Positions 16,637-25,888 are shown, counted from the stretch's first letter. The stretch is 64,000 nt of DNA from DATCMA01 sp036563645 (GCA_036563645.1 DATCMA010000037.1:62001-126000); one strand, 5' to 3'. Notes: generated from the sequence alone by a model not told the origin. A program made the numbers and translations.

Positions 16637-17677
16637 ATGACAGGATCCCGTCCGGCGACCCGACCGGGCACGGCGACCATCGCGGTGATCGCTAACGAGG
16701 TCGGCGTCTCGGTCGCGACTGTCTCCAAGGTCCTCAACGGCCGGTCCGACGTGGCGCCGGAGACCCGAGCGCGCGTCGAGGCTAGCCTGGAGCGCCACCG
16801 GTATCGCCGTCGCGTCAAGCGGCGACCGTCCGGTATCGCGCAGATCGACCTGGTGTTCCACGAGTTCAACTCGGCCTGGACGATGGAGATCATCGCTGGT
16901 GTCGAGACCGCGGCCGCGTCGGCGAACGTGGACGTCGTCCTCTCCCAGCTCGGCGGCCGGCACCGCCCCCCACAGGAGTGGCTCGACCGCGTCATCGCCC
17001 GCCGCCCGCTGGGGGTGCTCTTCGTGCTCTGTCACCTCACGCGCACTCAGCAACAGCAGCTCGAGCGCCAGGACATTCCGTTCGTCGTCGTCGACACCGA
17101 CAGCGCGACGTCCGCCTCGGTGCCGACGGTCGGCTCGAACAACTGGCACGGCGGTCTCCTCGCGGCGCGCCACCTGCTGGAGCTGGGGCACCGCCGCATC
17201 GCGGTGATCGCCGGGCCGCAGGACGTCTTGTGCAGCCGCGCCCGCGTATCGGGGTTCCGGTTCGCGCTCGACGAGGCCGGAGTCCCGCTGGACCCCGACC
17301 TCGTGCGCTACGGCAACTTCTTCGTCAACGCCGGATACGAGCACGGCATGGAGCTGCTCAGCCGCCCCGACCGGCCGACGGCGATCTTCGCTGGCTCCGA
17401 CCTACAGGCGCTCGGCGTGCTCCGGGCCGCCCATCAGCTCGGCTTAACCGTCCCGCGCGACCTGTCCGTCGTCGGCTACGACGACCTCTCCCTCGCCTCC
17501 TGGATCACGCCGACGCTCACCACCGTCAACCAACCCCTCCGGGAGATGGCGAGCACCGCGACGCGGATGCTGCTCGATCTCGCCAACGGCGTCCAGCCGG
17601 CCTCGCGCCGCGTCGACCTCGTCACCGAGCTCGTCGTCCGGGAGAGCACCGCTCCGCCGCCCGACGGCGGCGCCTGA
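16637..17677 (+). CDS. LacI-family transcriptional regulator
   Basis: A 346-aa LacI/GalR repressor. The start at ATG 16637 (MTGSRPATRPG) follows a GAGG; the frame is open from a GTG at 16598. The helix-turn-helix reads TIAVIANEVGVSVATVSKVLNGRSDV, followed by the hinge region and a periplasmic-binding-protein-like effector domain with SNNWHGGLLAARHLLELGH, GPQDVLCSRARVSGFR, AIFAGSDLQALGVLRA and the closing DLSVVGYDDLSLASWITPTLTTVNQPL. Divergent from the importer operon, so it most likely controls that operon and itself in response to a xylan-derived sugar. Confidence 0.93.
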   Translation: MTGSRPATRPGTATIAVIANEVGVSVATVSKVLNGRSDVAPETRARVEASLERHRYRRRVKRRPSGIAQIDLVFHEFNSAWTMEIIAGVETAAASANVDVVLSQLGGRHRPPQEWLDRVIARRPLGVLFVLCHLTRTQQQQLERQDIPFVVVDTDSATSASVPTVGSNNWHGGLLAARHLLELGHRRIAVIAGPQDVLCSRARVSGFRFALDEAGVPLDPDLVRYGNFFVNAGYEHGMELLSRPDRPTAIFAGSDLQALGVLRAAHQLGLTVPRDLSVVGYDDLSLASWITPTLTTVNQPLREMASTATRMLLDLANGVQPASRRVDLVTELVVRESTAPPPDGGA

Positions 17678-17737
17678 CCGCTCGGCCTGGGCCGCCGACC
17701 TCTCCACCGCGTCCAGGATCACTCCCTCAGAGCGCGC

Positions 17738-17769
17738 GTGACCGCCGCCGGCGCACCGGCGGCGGTCAC
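17738..17769. terminator. Bidirectional terminator between lacI and cotH
   Basis: A perfect 14-bp stem, GTGACCGCCGCCGG / CCGGCGGCGGTCAC, closed by the tetraloop CGCA, lies between the convergent lacI and CotH genes. It is the strongest hairpin in the area and would stop transcripts from both sides. Confidence 0.8.
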
Positions 17770-17819
17770 TTCTGACTGGAGCGACGGGGAAGCTGACGGC
17801 TAGCCGCGACGCTCCCCTG

Positions 17820-19484
17820 CTAGTAGGTGGCCGCGCCCCAGCCCGCGGGCGAGTCCAACCATGCGGCCCGGTCAAACATCCACTGCCGCATCGCCTGCAC
17901 CTGCCCCTCCCAGGTCGGGGCGGTCGGCGTCAGGAAGAACCCGATCCACGGCATGCTCAGGTTCGGCCACCGCGCGAAGTTGCGCTGCGCGGCGTTCGTC
18001 AGCGGCGCGGTGAGCGCGGCGATCCGCGCGTCCAACTGGGCGTTGGACAACGGCCCCCGGCGCAACTCCTGCCAGCGGGCGCGCACCCGGTTGACGAAGG
18101 CCGGGTCACGCATCAGCTGGTTGTACCAGTCGGTGGCGATGGGGTAGCGAATCTGCTCGTACTGCCACCCTGCGATCTGGGTGTTGTTGAAGAACCCGCC
18201 GACGCCGAAGCAGAGGTCGAAGTCCCACATCGGCCCCGCGGTGATCTTGCCGTCGCGGTCTTTGTAGAAGTACTCGCTGCGCACGTACGAGTCCATCTCG
18301 CGCGTCAGCTCGCCGATGATGAGTCGGTCTACAAAGGACTGGACGTCGATCCACGCCGGGTATCCGGTGTTCGGGTCCGCGAAGTTCGGCGAGTGCAGCA
18401 CGTCGTGGAACTGCTGGATGTGCTGGCGGAGCCACTCCTTCTGCTCCGGGGCCAAGGGATCCGGTTCCACGACCTCGAGGTAGTTCCAGCAGGTATCCGC
18501 GGGCCCTTGGCACGGTAGCGTCGGCTCCTCCGCGGCCATCCACTCGAACTTGAAGACGTACCCTCCTTCGATCTCCGGCAGGGAGACGTCGTCTTTGCGG
18601 AGCTTCTTGAGGTTCAGCCGGTTCTTCGAGACCTTGATGGTTTCGACGATGAGGTAGACGCCTTGGTAGTCGTCGGCGGAGAGCGGCCCGCCATCGACGT
18701 TGACGTAGAGCTCGACGAAGGCGAACCGCGGCGCGGCGAGGCCGATGTCGCGGGCGAGACTGTAGACGAAGGCGTCACGGATCAACGCCTTGTCCGGGTA
18801 CGGCCCGCGCAGCACCCAGTCGTCGTCGGCAGGCATGCCGAGCACGGGGAGATCGGCGTCCTCATCGCGGCTGTCGCGGAACTCCAGGCGGTACGGCGTC
18901 TTCGGGAAGGTCGCGGAGGACTGCCCCCGCAAGCGGATCGCCGCGCGACTGGCCAGCGTCGGGCTGCGGTCGAAGGACGTGGTGCCGCCGACCGGTTCAA
19001 AGAGCAGCGCCGCGGCGTCCACGTACTCCCGACCTGGGGCGCCCTGCCCGTAGTTGTCGAGCACGAGGACCGGGATGTCGTGCGTCGCGTTCACCGTTCG
19101 AGCGACGTAGAGCGCGGTGCCCGGTTCACCGACTGGGGTCCCGTTGACGAACGCCTGCGCCCGTACCTGGGTGGTCGTGGTGAGGCGCAGCGGGCCGCTG
19201 TACACAGGGGACGAGCTGGTGGGGGGCGATCCGTCCGTGGTGTAGCGGATCTGTGCGTAGGGGAACCGGGTACGGAGGGTGACGGTCAGCTCTCCGGTGA
19301 ACGTGCCACTCGGCGCGGAGAACGAGATATCACCGGTGAGCGACGTGGGGATCGTGGTGACGGGTGGCGGGGTGGCGGGGGCGGCGTGTGCGCCGGTCGG
19401 TGGTACGGCAGCGACCGGCAGGAACAGCGCGGCGCCGACGACCACCGCCAGCGCGCGCGGCAGGCGGGAGGGGTGACGTGACAT
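17820..19484 (-). CDS. Secreted CotH-domain protein (atypical kinase family)
   Basis: A 554-aa exported protein. The start at 19484 (MSRHPSRLPRALAVVVGAAL) gives a clean Sec signal peptide ending near AHA. A chitobiase-like C-terminal-type segment (FSAPSGTFTGELTVTL, IRYTTDGSPPTSSSPVYSGP) follows. The CotH domain comes after it, with RLRGQSSATFPKTPYRLEF, DWVLRGPYPDKALIRDAFVYSL, GVYLIVETIKVSKNRLNL, a DxxxR-type EMDSYVRSEYFYKDRDGKI and GPMWDFDLCFG. CotH proteins are secreted protein kinases in Bacillus and fungi; the lysine in the IRLRG...ETIK region and the WDFD motif match. Last gene of the DUF4956-VTC-CotH operon. Confidence 0.9.
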   Translation of the reverse strand: MSRHPSRLPRALAVVVGAALFLPVAAVPPTGAHAAPATPPPVTTIPTSLTGDISFSAPSGTFTGELTVTLRTRFPYAQIRYTTDGSPPTSSSPVYSGPLRLTTTTQVRAQAFVNGTPVGEPGTALYVARTVNATHDIPVLVLDNYGQGAPGREYVDAAALLFEPVGGTTSFDRSPTLASRAAIRLRGQSSATFPKTPYRLEFRDSRDEDADLPVLGMPADDDWVLRGPYPDKALIRDAFVYSLARDIGLAAPRFAFVELYVNVDGGPLSADDYQGVYLIVETIKVSKNRLNLKKLRKDDVSLPEIEGGYVFKFEWMAAEEPTLPCQGPADTCWNYLEVVEPDPLAPEQKEWLRQHIQQFHDVLHSPNFADPNTGYPAWIDVQSFVDRLIIGELTREMDSYVRSEYFYKDRDGKITAGPMWDFDLCFGVGGFFNNTQIAGWQYEQIRYPIATDWYNQLMRDPAFVNRVRARWQELRRGPLSNAQLDARIAALTAPLTNAAQRNFARWPNLSMPWIGFFLTPTAPTWEGQVQAMRQWMFDRAAWLDSPAGWGAATY

Positions 19485-19486
19485 GG

Positions 19487-20308
19487 TCAGGTCCTGTGGT
19501 CGGATCGGCTGGTTGGAGACGGACTTGTGGGGGTGGAGACGGACGCCGGCGTGAAGTACCGGCGGAGGGTGCGCCGCCAGGGGGCCGCCGGCAAGTCGGG
19601 GTGGAGGGCGGCCATCCCGGTGGCGTACTTGGAGATCCGGGTGGGACGGAAGCCGTCGTCCCACAGCAGCCGGTCGACGCCCGACCCGGACGTGCGGCTC
19701 TTGACCTCGACGATCGCCGTGTCCGGGAGGCGAAGCTGTCGGTGGGTGTCGTCCCACGTGAGGTCGGTGTCGATGGTGATCCGGCTCGCGGTGCTGGGGA
19801 TGAACAAGGTGGTCCGGTGGTAGCGGGTGATGAGGGTGGGCGCGAACGCCGCGGCGGTGGCCTCCGGCATCCGGTGGGTGGTGAGGACCTCCTCCACGAA
19901 CTGCCGACCGGGCTGGAGGTTGGTCCGCTCCTCGGGTGAGTACGGCAGACGATGCTTGACGGTCGCGCCGCGCGCGCCCCGGGTCTTGACCTCAAGCCAG
20001 CAGTGGCAGGAGTCAAGGTAGGTCCGCGTCCTCACCTTGAACCGGCGGCGACGCCGGCGCGCGGCGAGGAGGTAGCTGGTGAGTTCTGGCGTGTCAAAGT
20101 AGACGGACTCGTAGGCAAACCGCCGCCGACCGTCGATGTCGAGCACGCGGGCCTGCGCGTGGAGTCCGGCGAGCAACGCGTCCACATACGCCACAGGCAC
20201 GACGTACTTGCGGTCGATCCGGGTTTGTAAGGCCGCGCGCTCGGTGAGTTCGTCGAGGCCGATGGGGGCGAGGCTGTCGAGGGGGGTACGGACTGCCTGC
20301 GTGGTCAT
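19487..20308 (-). CDS. VTC-domain (polyphosphate polymerase-like) protein
   Basis: A 273-aa protein with a single VTC domain, the triphosphate-tunnel fold known from the yeast vacuolar polyphosphate polymerase. Basic tunnel residues are visible in LQTRIDRKYVVP, AYESVYFDTPELTSYL, RRFKVRTRTYLDS and CWLEVKTRGARG, with acidic metal ligands in ITIDTDLTWDD and AIVEVKSRTSGSG. The ATG at 20308 overlaps the DUF4956 stop (ATGA). The gene ends two bases before the CotH start, so all three are translationally coupled. A longer frame to 20962 overlaps the upstream gene and is not the real start. Confidence 0.9.
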   Translation of the reverse strand: MTTQAVRTPLDSLAPIGLDELTERAALQTRIDRKYVVPVAYVDALLAGLHAQARVLDIDGRRRFAYESVYFDTPELTSYLLAARRRRRRFKVRTRTYLDSCHCWLEVKTRGARGATVKHRLPYSPEERTNLQPGRQFVEEVLTTHRMPEATAAAFAPTLITRYHRTTLFIPSTASRITIDTDLTWDDTHRQLRLPDTAIVEVKSRTSGSGVDRLLWDDGFRPTRISKYATGMAALHPDLPAAPWRRTLRRYFTPASVSTPTSPSPTSRSDHRT

Positions 20309-20913
20309 CGCGCGACTCCGGCGGACTCGGTTACCACCTCGGACGACCGGCTGCGGTCCCGGTCGGAATACCGCACATCGACGATCGTGGTGTCGTTGAC
20401 GAGGTCGACGCGCTGCACGGCGGCGTAGTGCACCCGGACGCCCAGGACCCGCTCGAGGTGGGCGATGAGCGCGACCTGATCGGTAAACGCCCGATCCAGC
20501 ACGAGGATCTGCCGTCGGTAACTCCGGAGCAACCGCGGATGGTCGCCGATGGCCATGATCAGGAGGATCATCGCCGACAGCCCGCCGGCGATCCATGGCG
20601 ACGCTTGCCCACCGAGGGCGCCGAGGATACCCAGCGCCAGCGCCGAGAAGTAATAGGCGACCTCGTGGTGGTCGAGCTCGGTCGACCGCAGGCGGATGAT
20701 CGAGAGCACTCCGAAGAGGGCAAGTCCGAGCCCGAGCCCCGCGCCTTCGCCGACGAGGGTCAACGCGCTCGCCACAACGAGGACGCCGACGTTCACCCCG
20801 AGGTACGCGGCCACAAGTTCGCGTCGACGGTGGCGGGGAAAGTACAAGCCGAAGACGAGCAGGTTGATCGCAACAACGTCGATCAAAAACGAAATGTACT
20901 TCGCCGTAGTCAA
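20305..20913 (-). CDS. DUF4956 membrane protein
   Basis: A 202-aa protein with four hydrophobic helices in its first 130 residues (YISFLIDVVAINLLVFGLYF, LGVNVGVLVVASALTLVG, a YYFSALALGILGALGG segment and GGLSAMILLIMAIGD) and a cytoplasmic tail. The ALFGVLSIIRLRSTELDHHEVAYYF motif identifies DUF4956. The start is TTG at 20913 with GGAGG five bases before it. Function is unknown; the constant association with VTC-domain proteins suggests it anchors or assists a polyphosphate-type reaction at the membrane (inference). Confidence 0.88.
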   Translation of the reverse strand: MTTAKYISFLIDVVAINLLVFGLYFPRHRRRELVAAYLGVNVGVLVVASALTLVGEGAGLGLGLALFGVLSIIRLRSTELDHHEVAYYFSALALGILGALGGQASPWIAGGLSAMILLIMAIGDHPRLLRSYRRQILVLDRAFTDQVALIAHLERVLGVRVHYAAVQRVDLVNDTTIVDVRYSDRDRSRSSEVVTESAGVAR

Positions 20914-20985
20914 GGTGGCCTCCTGCCAACCGTCGTGGCCGGGCGCCGCGAAGCCCCGACAACGGTGACGACCGCGTAACTCCTA

Positions 20986-21002
20986 CCGAAACTCTTCCGG
21001 AA
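20986..21002. promoter_or_regulatory. Operator-like element CCGAAACTCTTCCGGAA
   Basis: Contains CGAAAC, as in the elements at 16427 and 16605, followed by an imperfect mirror half. It lies 73 bases upstream of the DUF4956 start. Confidence 0.35.
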
Positions 21003-21124
21003 CACTAGTTGAATACATTGACGCATGTCAACACGATGATTGCGGATAACACACCGCGCCACGGGGGCCACCAACGCCCGAACAGGACCCTGTTGCAGAA
21101 GCTAAAAATCATTCGCATTCAATT

Positions 21125-21140
21125 GAAAAGTTTTCGAAAC
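21125..21140. promoter_or_regulatory. Overlapping palindromes GAAAAGTTTTC and GTTTTCGAAAC
   Basis: Two inverted repeats overlap: GAAAAGTTTTC (21125-21135) and GTTTTCGAAAC (21130-21140). The halves resemble the CGAAAC/TTTCG elements near the lacI gene, which suggests the same or a related regulator may act on the DUF4956-VTC-CotH operon. Confidence 0.4.
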
Positions 21141-21573
21141 TAACTCGCCACGAAACCGGGTATCGCTCGCGCCTCACGCGTCACCCGGCGAGGCCGACTG
21201 CTCGGAACACGATCGGACACGACGCACAAGAGATAACGACGCGTAGCGCCGATGATTACCCCTCGTGACGCCACGCACCCCGCCAGTGGCGCGCGGTGCA
21301 TCGCAGATCACTTGCCGACATGGACTGTCCAGTGCTATATCCCTGCATGGGGCTTAGCAGTCATGACCTGAGAGTGCTAAACGGCTGGGCTTTTTCCCTG
21401 ACAAATCGTCTTCCGATCGAAATAGAGCGTGCTCTCTGTCGAGGTAGTGCGTTCCGCCGGCTCGGCCGCAGGTCCGCCGGCCCCGCCACGGTCGTTAGGA
21501 CGGGCGAGACTACCGGACCTCACGGGCCGACGACGGCGGAGGTCAGGCGAAGGCTGCTGGAGGGACGTTGGAC

Positions 21574-22851
21574 GGTGTCATGGTGAAGGCGGAGCCCCAG
21601 CCCGAGAAGGCAGGGCGGCCGCTGCGCATCGCGATGGTCGTTCCCCCGTACTTCGAAGTGCCGCCGCGCGCCTACGGTGGGGTGGAGTCCGTCGTCGCCG
21701 ATCTCACCGACGCGCTGGTCGCGCGCGGTCACGACGTCACGCTCATCGGCGTCGGTGAGCCACGGACGAAAGCGCGCTTCGTGCCCCTGTGGCCACGGCC
21801 TATCCCCGAGCGGCTCGGCGAACCGTTCCCCGAGGTGGTCCACGCCGCGCTCGCGCGCCGCGCCATCCAGCGACTCGCCGCCGGCCCCGGCCTCGATATC
21901 GTCCACGACCACACGCTCGCCGGTCCCCTCAACGCCCCGATCTACGCCGGGCTCGGCCTGCCGACCGTGGTGACAGCCCACGGCCCGGTCGACGGCGACC
22001 TGCACCAGCTCTACTCGGCGCTCGGCCGCGACATCCACCTCGTGGCGATCAGCGATCGGCAGCGGGAGCTCGCCCCGGACCTGCCGTGGGCCGGCCGCGT
22101 GTACAACGCGGTGCGCGTCGACACCTTCCCGTTCCGGCGGGACAAGGGAGACTACGCCCTCTTCCTCGGGCGGTTCCACCCCCAGAAGGCGCCGCACCTC
22201 GCGCTGGAGGCCGCGCACGCCGCCGGCCTGCCGCTCGTCCTCGCCGGCAAGTGCGCCGAGCCGGTCGAGAAGGAGTACTTCGAACGGGAAGTGCGGCCGC
22301 GCCTGACCGACAGCGACCACGTCTACGGCGTCGCCGACGCGGACGCCAAGCGCCGCCTGCTCGCCGAAGCCCGCTGCTTGCTCTTCCCTATTCAGTGGGA
22401 GGAGCCTTTCGGCATGGTGATGATCGAAGCGATGGCGTGCGGGACGCCCGTAGTCGCCCTGCGCGGCGGTGCCGTGTCGGAGGTCGTGGTCGACGGGGTC
22501 ACCGGGTACGTCTGCGACAAGCCGGAGCAGCTTCCCGAGGCCATCAGCCGCCTGGACCGCATCGATCCGGAGGCGTGCCGCAAGCGCGTCGAACAGTACT
22601 TCGACGTCGCGGAGCTCGGCGCCGGCTACGAGGCGGTCTACCAGCGGGTGCTCGCGCAGTGGGCGCCGTCGGCGGAGGCCCGGGCCGACGCCCTCGACGT
22701 GCTGCGCCGTGACCACGGCGACCTCGACACCGAGCTCGATCGGCGGCACATCCGCAGCCGTCCCCGTACCCGACACAGCGCCGGCCGGACCCGCAGCTCC
22801 ACCGCTCGGCCGGCGGTCGGTGGTCCGTCCGAGAAGGCCGGTGCGGCGTGA
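21574..22851 (+). CDS. Glycosyltransferase family 4
   Basis: A 425-aa GT-B fold glycosyltransferase, soluble. RIAMVVPPYFEVPPRAYGGVESVV is the acceptor-side N-terminus; ADLTDALVARGHDVTLIG, DIVHDHTLAGPL and the C-terminal nucleotide-sugar site (EEPFGMVMIEAMACGTPVVAL) are classic GT4 features. A GTG at 21574 lies nine bases after GGAGGG and is the preferred start; TTG 21568 and ATG 21580 are alternatives. The last 60 residues are basic and low-complexity. The stop overlaps the start of the debranching-enzyme-like gene (GTGA), suggesting joint action on an alpha-glucan or a stress glucoside; substrate unknown. Confidence 0.9.
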   Translation, partial: GVMVKAEPQPEKAGRPLRIAMVVPPYFEVPPRAYGGVESVVADLTDALVARGHDVTLIGVGEPRTKARFVPLWPRPIPERLGEPFPEVVHAALARRAIQRLAAGPGLDIVHDHTLAGPLNAPIYAGLGLPTVVTAHGPVDGDLHQLYSALGRDIHLVAISDRQRELAPDLPWAGRVYNAVRVDTFPFRRDKGDYALFLGRFHPQKAPHLALEAAHAAGLPLVLAGKCAEPVEKEYFEREVRPRLTDSDHVYGVADADAKRRLLAEARCLLFPIQWEEPFGMVMIEAMACGTPVVALRGGAVSEVVVDGVTGYVCDKPEQLPEAISRLDRIDPEACRKRVEQYFDVAELGAGYEAVYQRVLAQWAPSAEARADALDVLRRDHGDLDTELDRRHIRSRPRTRHSAGRTRSSTARPAVGGPSEKAGAA

Positions 22852-25061
22852 GCCCCACGCCACGCGCGGTTGGCGCGCCGCAGGCGCTCAACACCGGGGA
22901 GCCCACCCTCAGCGCCACCGGCTGGGAGGTGGTGACCCTGGTCGAGGGCTCCACCTTCTGTCTGTCTGACCGCTCCGGGGACGTGGTGACGGGAGGGGCG
23001 CACGGGCTGTTCGTCCGCGACACCCGGGTGCTGTCCCGCTGGGAGCTGCGTCTGGATGGACTGCGGCCTCAGCCGTTGACCGTCCTGGCTCCCGACGCGT
23101 TCGCCGCGCGCTTCGTCCTGCGCCGGCCACCGCTGCCGGGGCTCGCCGACAGCACCCTGCTGCTCGTCCGCGAACGGCTCGTCGGCGACGGCCTCCGCGA
23201 GACGATCACCGTGGAGAACCTCGGCAACGAGGCCACCACCTGCGTGATCACACTCTTCGTCGAGGCAGACTTCGCCGACCTCTTCCTCGTCAAGGAAGGC
23301 CGAGGCGCGGGCGCGGGCGCGGACGCGACCGTCACCGGCGATGAGCTGGAGCTGACCTCGCGCACCGACGCCGGCCGCCGGTTGCGGGTCACCGCGTCGG
23401 CCGACCCGCTGGTCACCCCCGGCGCCTTGAGTTGGCGCATCGTGGTGCCCGCGCGCAGCCGCTGGTCGACCGAGGTCGTGGCCGAGCCGATGGCGGGTGG
23501 GCGCTGGATCGCGCCCGGCTTCCGTCGCGGTGAGCAGGTGGCCAGCAGCGCGGCCGCGCGCAAGCTGCGGGCCTGGTTGCGGGACACGACGCGGATCGAG
23601 GTCACCAACCCCGCCCTCGCCGCGATCCTCCAGCGCACGGAAACCGACTTGGGCGCGCTCCAAGTCCCCGATCCCCACACCGGTCGACCGTTCGTCGCCG
23701 CTGGCGCGCCGTGGTTCATGACCCTCTTCGGCCGCGACAGCCTGCTCACCGGGTGGATGGCGCTCCCTCTGGACCTCAGCCTCGCGCTGGGCACCCTGCA
23801 CACCCTCGCCTCCACCCAGGGCACCAAGGTTGATCCGGTGACGGAGGAGGAGCCCGGGCGGATCCTGCACGAACTGCGGCTCGGCCCGGACAGTGACCGC
23901 GCCCTCGGCGGCACCCACTACTACGGCAGCGTCGACGCCACCCCGCTGTTCGTCATGTTGCTCGGCGAGGTGTGGCGGTGGGGCGCGGACGAGGCGACGA
24001 TACGGCAGCTGTTGCCGGCCGCCGACGCCGCGCTGGAGTGGATCGAGCGGTACGGCGACCGGGACGACGACGGCTTCGTCGAGTACCAGCGGGCCACCGA
24101 CCGGGGTCTGCTCAACCAGGGGTGGAAGGACAGCTTCGACGCGATCACCTTCGCGGATGGGACGCTGGCGCGGACCCCGCTGGCGCTGTGCGAGGTGCAG
24201 GCGTACGTGTACGCCGCGTGGCTCGCCCGGGCGGAGCTGGCCGAGGCGCTGGGCGACCCGGTGCGGGCCGAGGAATGCCGGGCCCGAGCGAACCGCCTCC
24301 GGGAAGCGTTCATCGAGCGCTTCTGGCTGCCCGACCGCGGCTGGTACGCCCTCGCGCTGGACGGCGCCAAACGCCCGGTGGACGCGTTGACCAGCAACCC
24401 GGCCCATGCGTTGTGGACCGGGATCGCCCCCGACGAGCACGCCGCCACGCTGATTGAACGGCTGGCCGATCCCGACATGGACTCCGGGTACGGACTGCGC
24501 ACCCTCTCCCGCGCGATGGGCGCGTACAACCCGATGAGCTACCACAACGGGTCGGTGTGGCCGCACGACACCGCGATCGCGGTGGCGGGGCTGTTCCGGT
24601 ACGCGCACCTGCCCGGGGCGGTTGAGCTCGCGCACCGGTTGATGACCGGGCTGCTGGACGCGGCGGCGGCGTTCGGCGGGCGGCTGCCGGAGCTGTACTG
24701 CGGCTTCAGCCGGGACGAGTTCGCGCCGCCCGTGCCCTACCCGACCTCCTGCTCACCCCAGGCCTGGGCGGCTGCGGCCCCGTTGCTGCTGGTGCGCTCC
24801 GCCCTCGGGCTCGACCCGCACGTGCCGAGCCGCACCCTCCACCTCACCCCGCGTCTGCCGAGGCAGTGGGGCCGGTTGACCCTCTCCGAGCTGCGGCTCG
24901 GACCGGCGACCGTGCAGATTGTCGCGGAGGGTAGCCACGGCGAGGTGCGGAACCTGCCGCCCGACTGGCGCACCGAGGAGCGGCGTCCGACGGTGGTGCG
25001 GCAACACACCCCGGCCACGGAGACGGGCGCCCCACTGGCATCCCCCAAAGGCGGACGCTAG
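22848..25061 (+). CDS. Amylo-alpha-1,6-glucosidase / glycogen-debranching-type protein
   Basis: A 737-aa protein with an N-terminal beta-sandwich (FCLSDRSGDVVTGGAHGLFVRDTRVLSRWELRLDG region), known as the GDE N-terminal bis domain, followed by an (alpha/alpha)6 barrel of the amylo-1,6-glucosidase/GH15-like type. Barrel landmarks are AGAPWFMTLFGRDSLLTGW, DDDGFVEYQRATDRGLLNQGWKDS, GYGLRTLSRAMGAYNPMSYHNGSVWPHD and PELYCGF. The GTG start is coupled to the GT4 stop. Such proteins hydrolyse alpha-1,6 or small alpha-glucosides in the cytoplasm; the exact substrate cannot be read from sequence. Confidence 0.9.
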   Translation: MSPTPRAVGAPQALNTGEPTLSATGWEVVTLVEGSTFCLSDRSGDVVTGGAHGLFVRDTRVLSRWELRLDGLRPQPLTVLAPDAFAARFVLRRPPLPGLADSTLLLVRERLVGDGLRETITVENLGNEATTCVITLFVEADFADLFLVKEGRGAGAGADATVTGDELELTSRTDAGRRLRVTASADPLVTPGALSWRIVVPARSRWSTEVVAEPMAGGRWIAPGFRRGEQVASSAAARKLRAWLRDTTRIEVTNPALAAILQRTETDLGALQVPDPHTGRPFVAAGAPWFMTLFGRDSLLTGWMALPLDLSLALGTLHTLASTQGTKVDPVTEEEPGRILHELRLGPDSDRALGGTHYYGSVDATPLFVMLLGEVWRWGADEATIRQLLPAADAALEWIERYGDRDDDGFVEYQRATDRGLLNQGWKDSFDAITFADGTLARTPLALCEVQAYVYAAWLARAELAEALGDPVRAEECRARANRLREAFIERFWLPDRGWYALALDGAKRPVDALTSNPAHALWTGIAPDEHAATLIERLADPDMDSGYGLRTLSRAMGAYNPMSYHNGSVWPHDTAIAVAGLFRYAHLPGAVELAHRLMTGLLDAAAAFGGRLPELYCGFSRDEFAPPVPYPTSCSPQAWAAAAPLLLVRSALGLDPHVPSRTLHLTPRLPRQWGRLTLSELRLGPATVQIVAEGSHGEVRNLPPDWRTEERRPTVVRQHTPATETGAPLASPKGGR

Positions 25062-25079
25062 CCGCCTCACCTCACCCGG

Positions 25080-25095
25080 CTCGCGGCGCCGCGAG
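25080..25095. terminator. GC-rich hairpin repeated in tandem after the debranching gene
   Basis: CTCGCGGCGCCGCGAG is a perfect self-complementary repeat 18 bases after the stop. A near copy, CTCGCGGCGCCGC, follows at 25101-25113. No T-run follows. Probably the 3' end of the GT4/debranching transcript. Confidence 0.5.
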
Positions 25096-25113
25096 GACGA
25101 CTCGCGGCGCCGC

Positions 25114-25888
25114 TTACGTCAATCGGGAGGTCATTTCTCCCGCGCCGCGACAACCCCTTTTCCACCCATCCATTCCCCACACGGCGCGCCAATTCCTCGC
25201 GCGGTATTTTCTCGTCGCTCGATCTCATCGCGCTATTCCCACGCGTCGGCCATCACGCGGTCAGGAATCGAATTCACCGGGAATTGGTGTCACCGCCGCC
25301 GCGGCGTCCCGCGCGACCCGAACACCGAAGAGTGATTGCGCTCTCACTCGTTTGGGTGTGATCCCGCCAACTCACCTTCGCGCGTTCGTCGGCGGCCACA
25401 CGCCGCGCGCTCATTCGGCGTCAGCCACGGCGCGCCGGCGCAGCACGCGCCGTCGGCCCGCGCGGACGCCCAGTTCCCGACTATCGACACGTCAATGCAA
25501 ACCGTTAGGGAGCAGGCACAGCATGTGATAAGGCTCGTCTGTCACCGTCTGCCCATAAGATGCCCAAGTTTTGTCATCGTCGATACATCCGATGGACACG
25601 CCTCGGTGTCGAGCCGAGGATTGCGACTCAGCCACACGGCTATCACCGCCCAGCCGGCCGTGCACGGGGCTCGCAATGCGCCTTGACGGCGTCTGCGGCG
25701 CCCCATAGGTTGCCCCACGCTTGGTGACGCTGTTCGCGATCCCCTCCAGAACAGCACCCCCTCGTCAACCAGCACATTGGAAAGCGACAAGAAAGAGACA
25801 TGTGCCGCTTCGATACCACCCCACCCGACACGGTCACGCTACGCATTTGTCCGCGTACTCTTAGAAACAATTTCCCGGAGTCCTGACC
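25114..25888. other. Gene-poor intergenic region (about 775 bases)
   Basis: Lower GC than neighbouring genes and no reading frame with consistent third-position GC; a 116-codon frame at 25336 lacks a ribosome-binding site and any recognisable motif. It presumably includes the promoter of the small exported protein that follows. I see no RNA gene or repeat family. Confidence 0.5.

Larger units (their letters stand above)
20914..21573. other. Gene-free divergent intergenic region (660 bases)
   Basis: This region separates the DUF4956 operon from the GT4 gene. It is richer in AT than its surroundings (20990-21180) and carries several inverted repeats described separately. A short TTAGCA/TGCTAA inverted repeat (21354-21359 with 21375-21380) precedes a GGGCTTTTTCCC stretch at about 21388. 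Short frames here have no coding character. Confidence 0.6.

Noticed and set aside
21296..21440. Possible riboswitch or small RNA before the GT4 gene
   Set aside because: Only a 6-bp TTAGCA/TGCTAA repeat and a short T-run were found; no known riboswitch core could be matched.
22638..24635. 665-codon minus-strand frame opposite the debranching-type gene
   Set aside because: Shadow of the GT4 and debranching genes, which have clear domains and coupled starts.
25336..25686. 116-codon plus-strand frame
   Set aside because: No ribosome-binding site, no motif, and codon usage unlike neighbouring genes.
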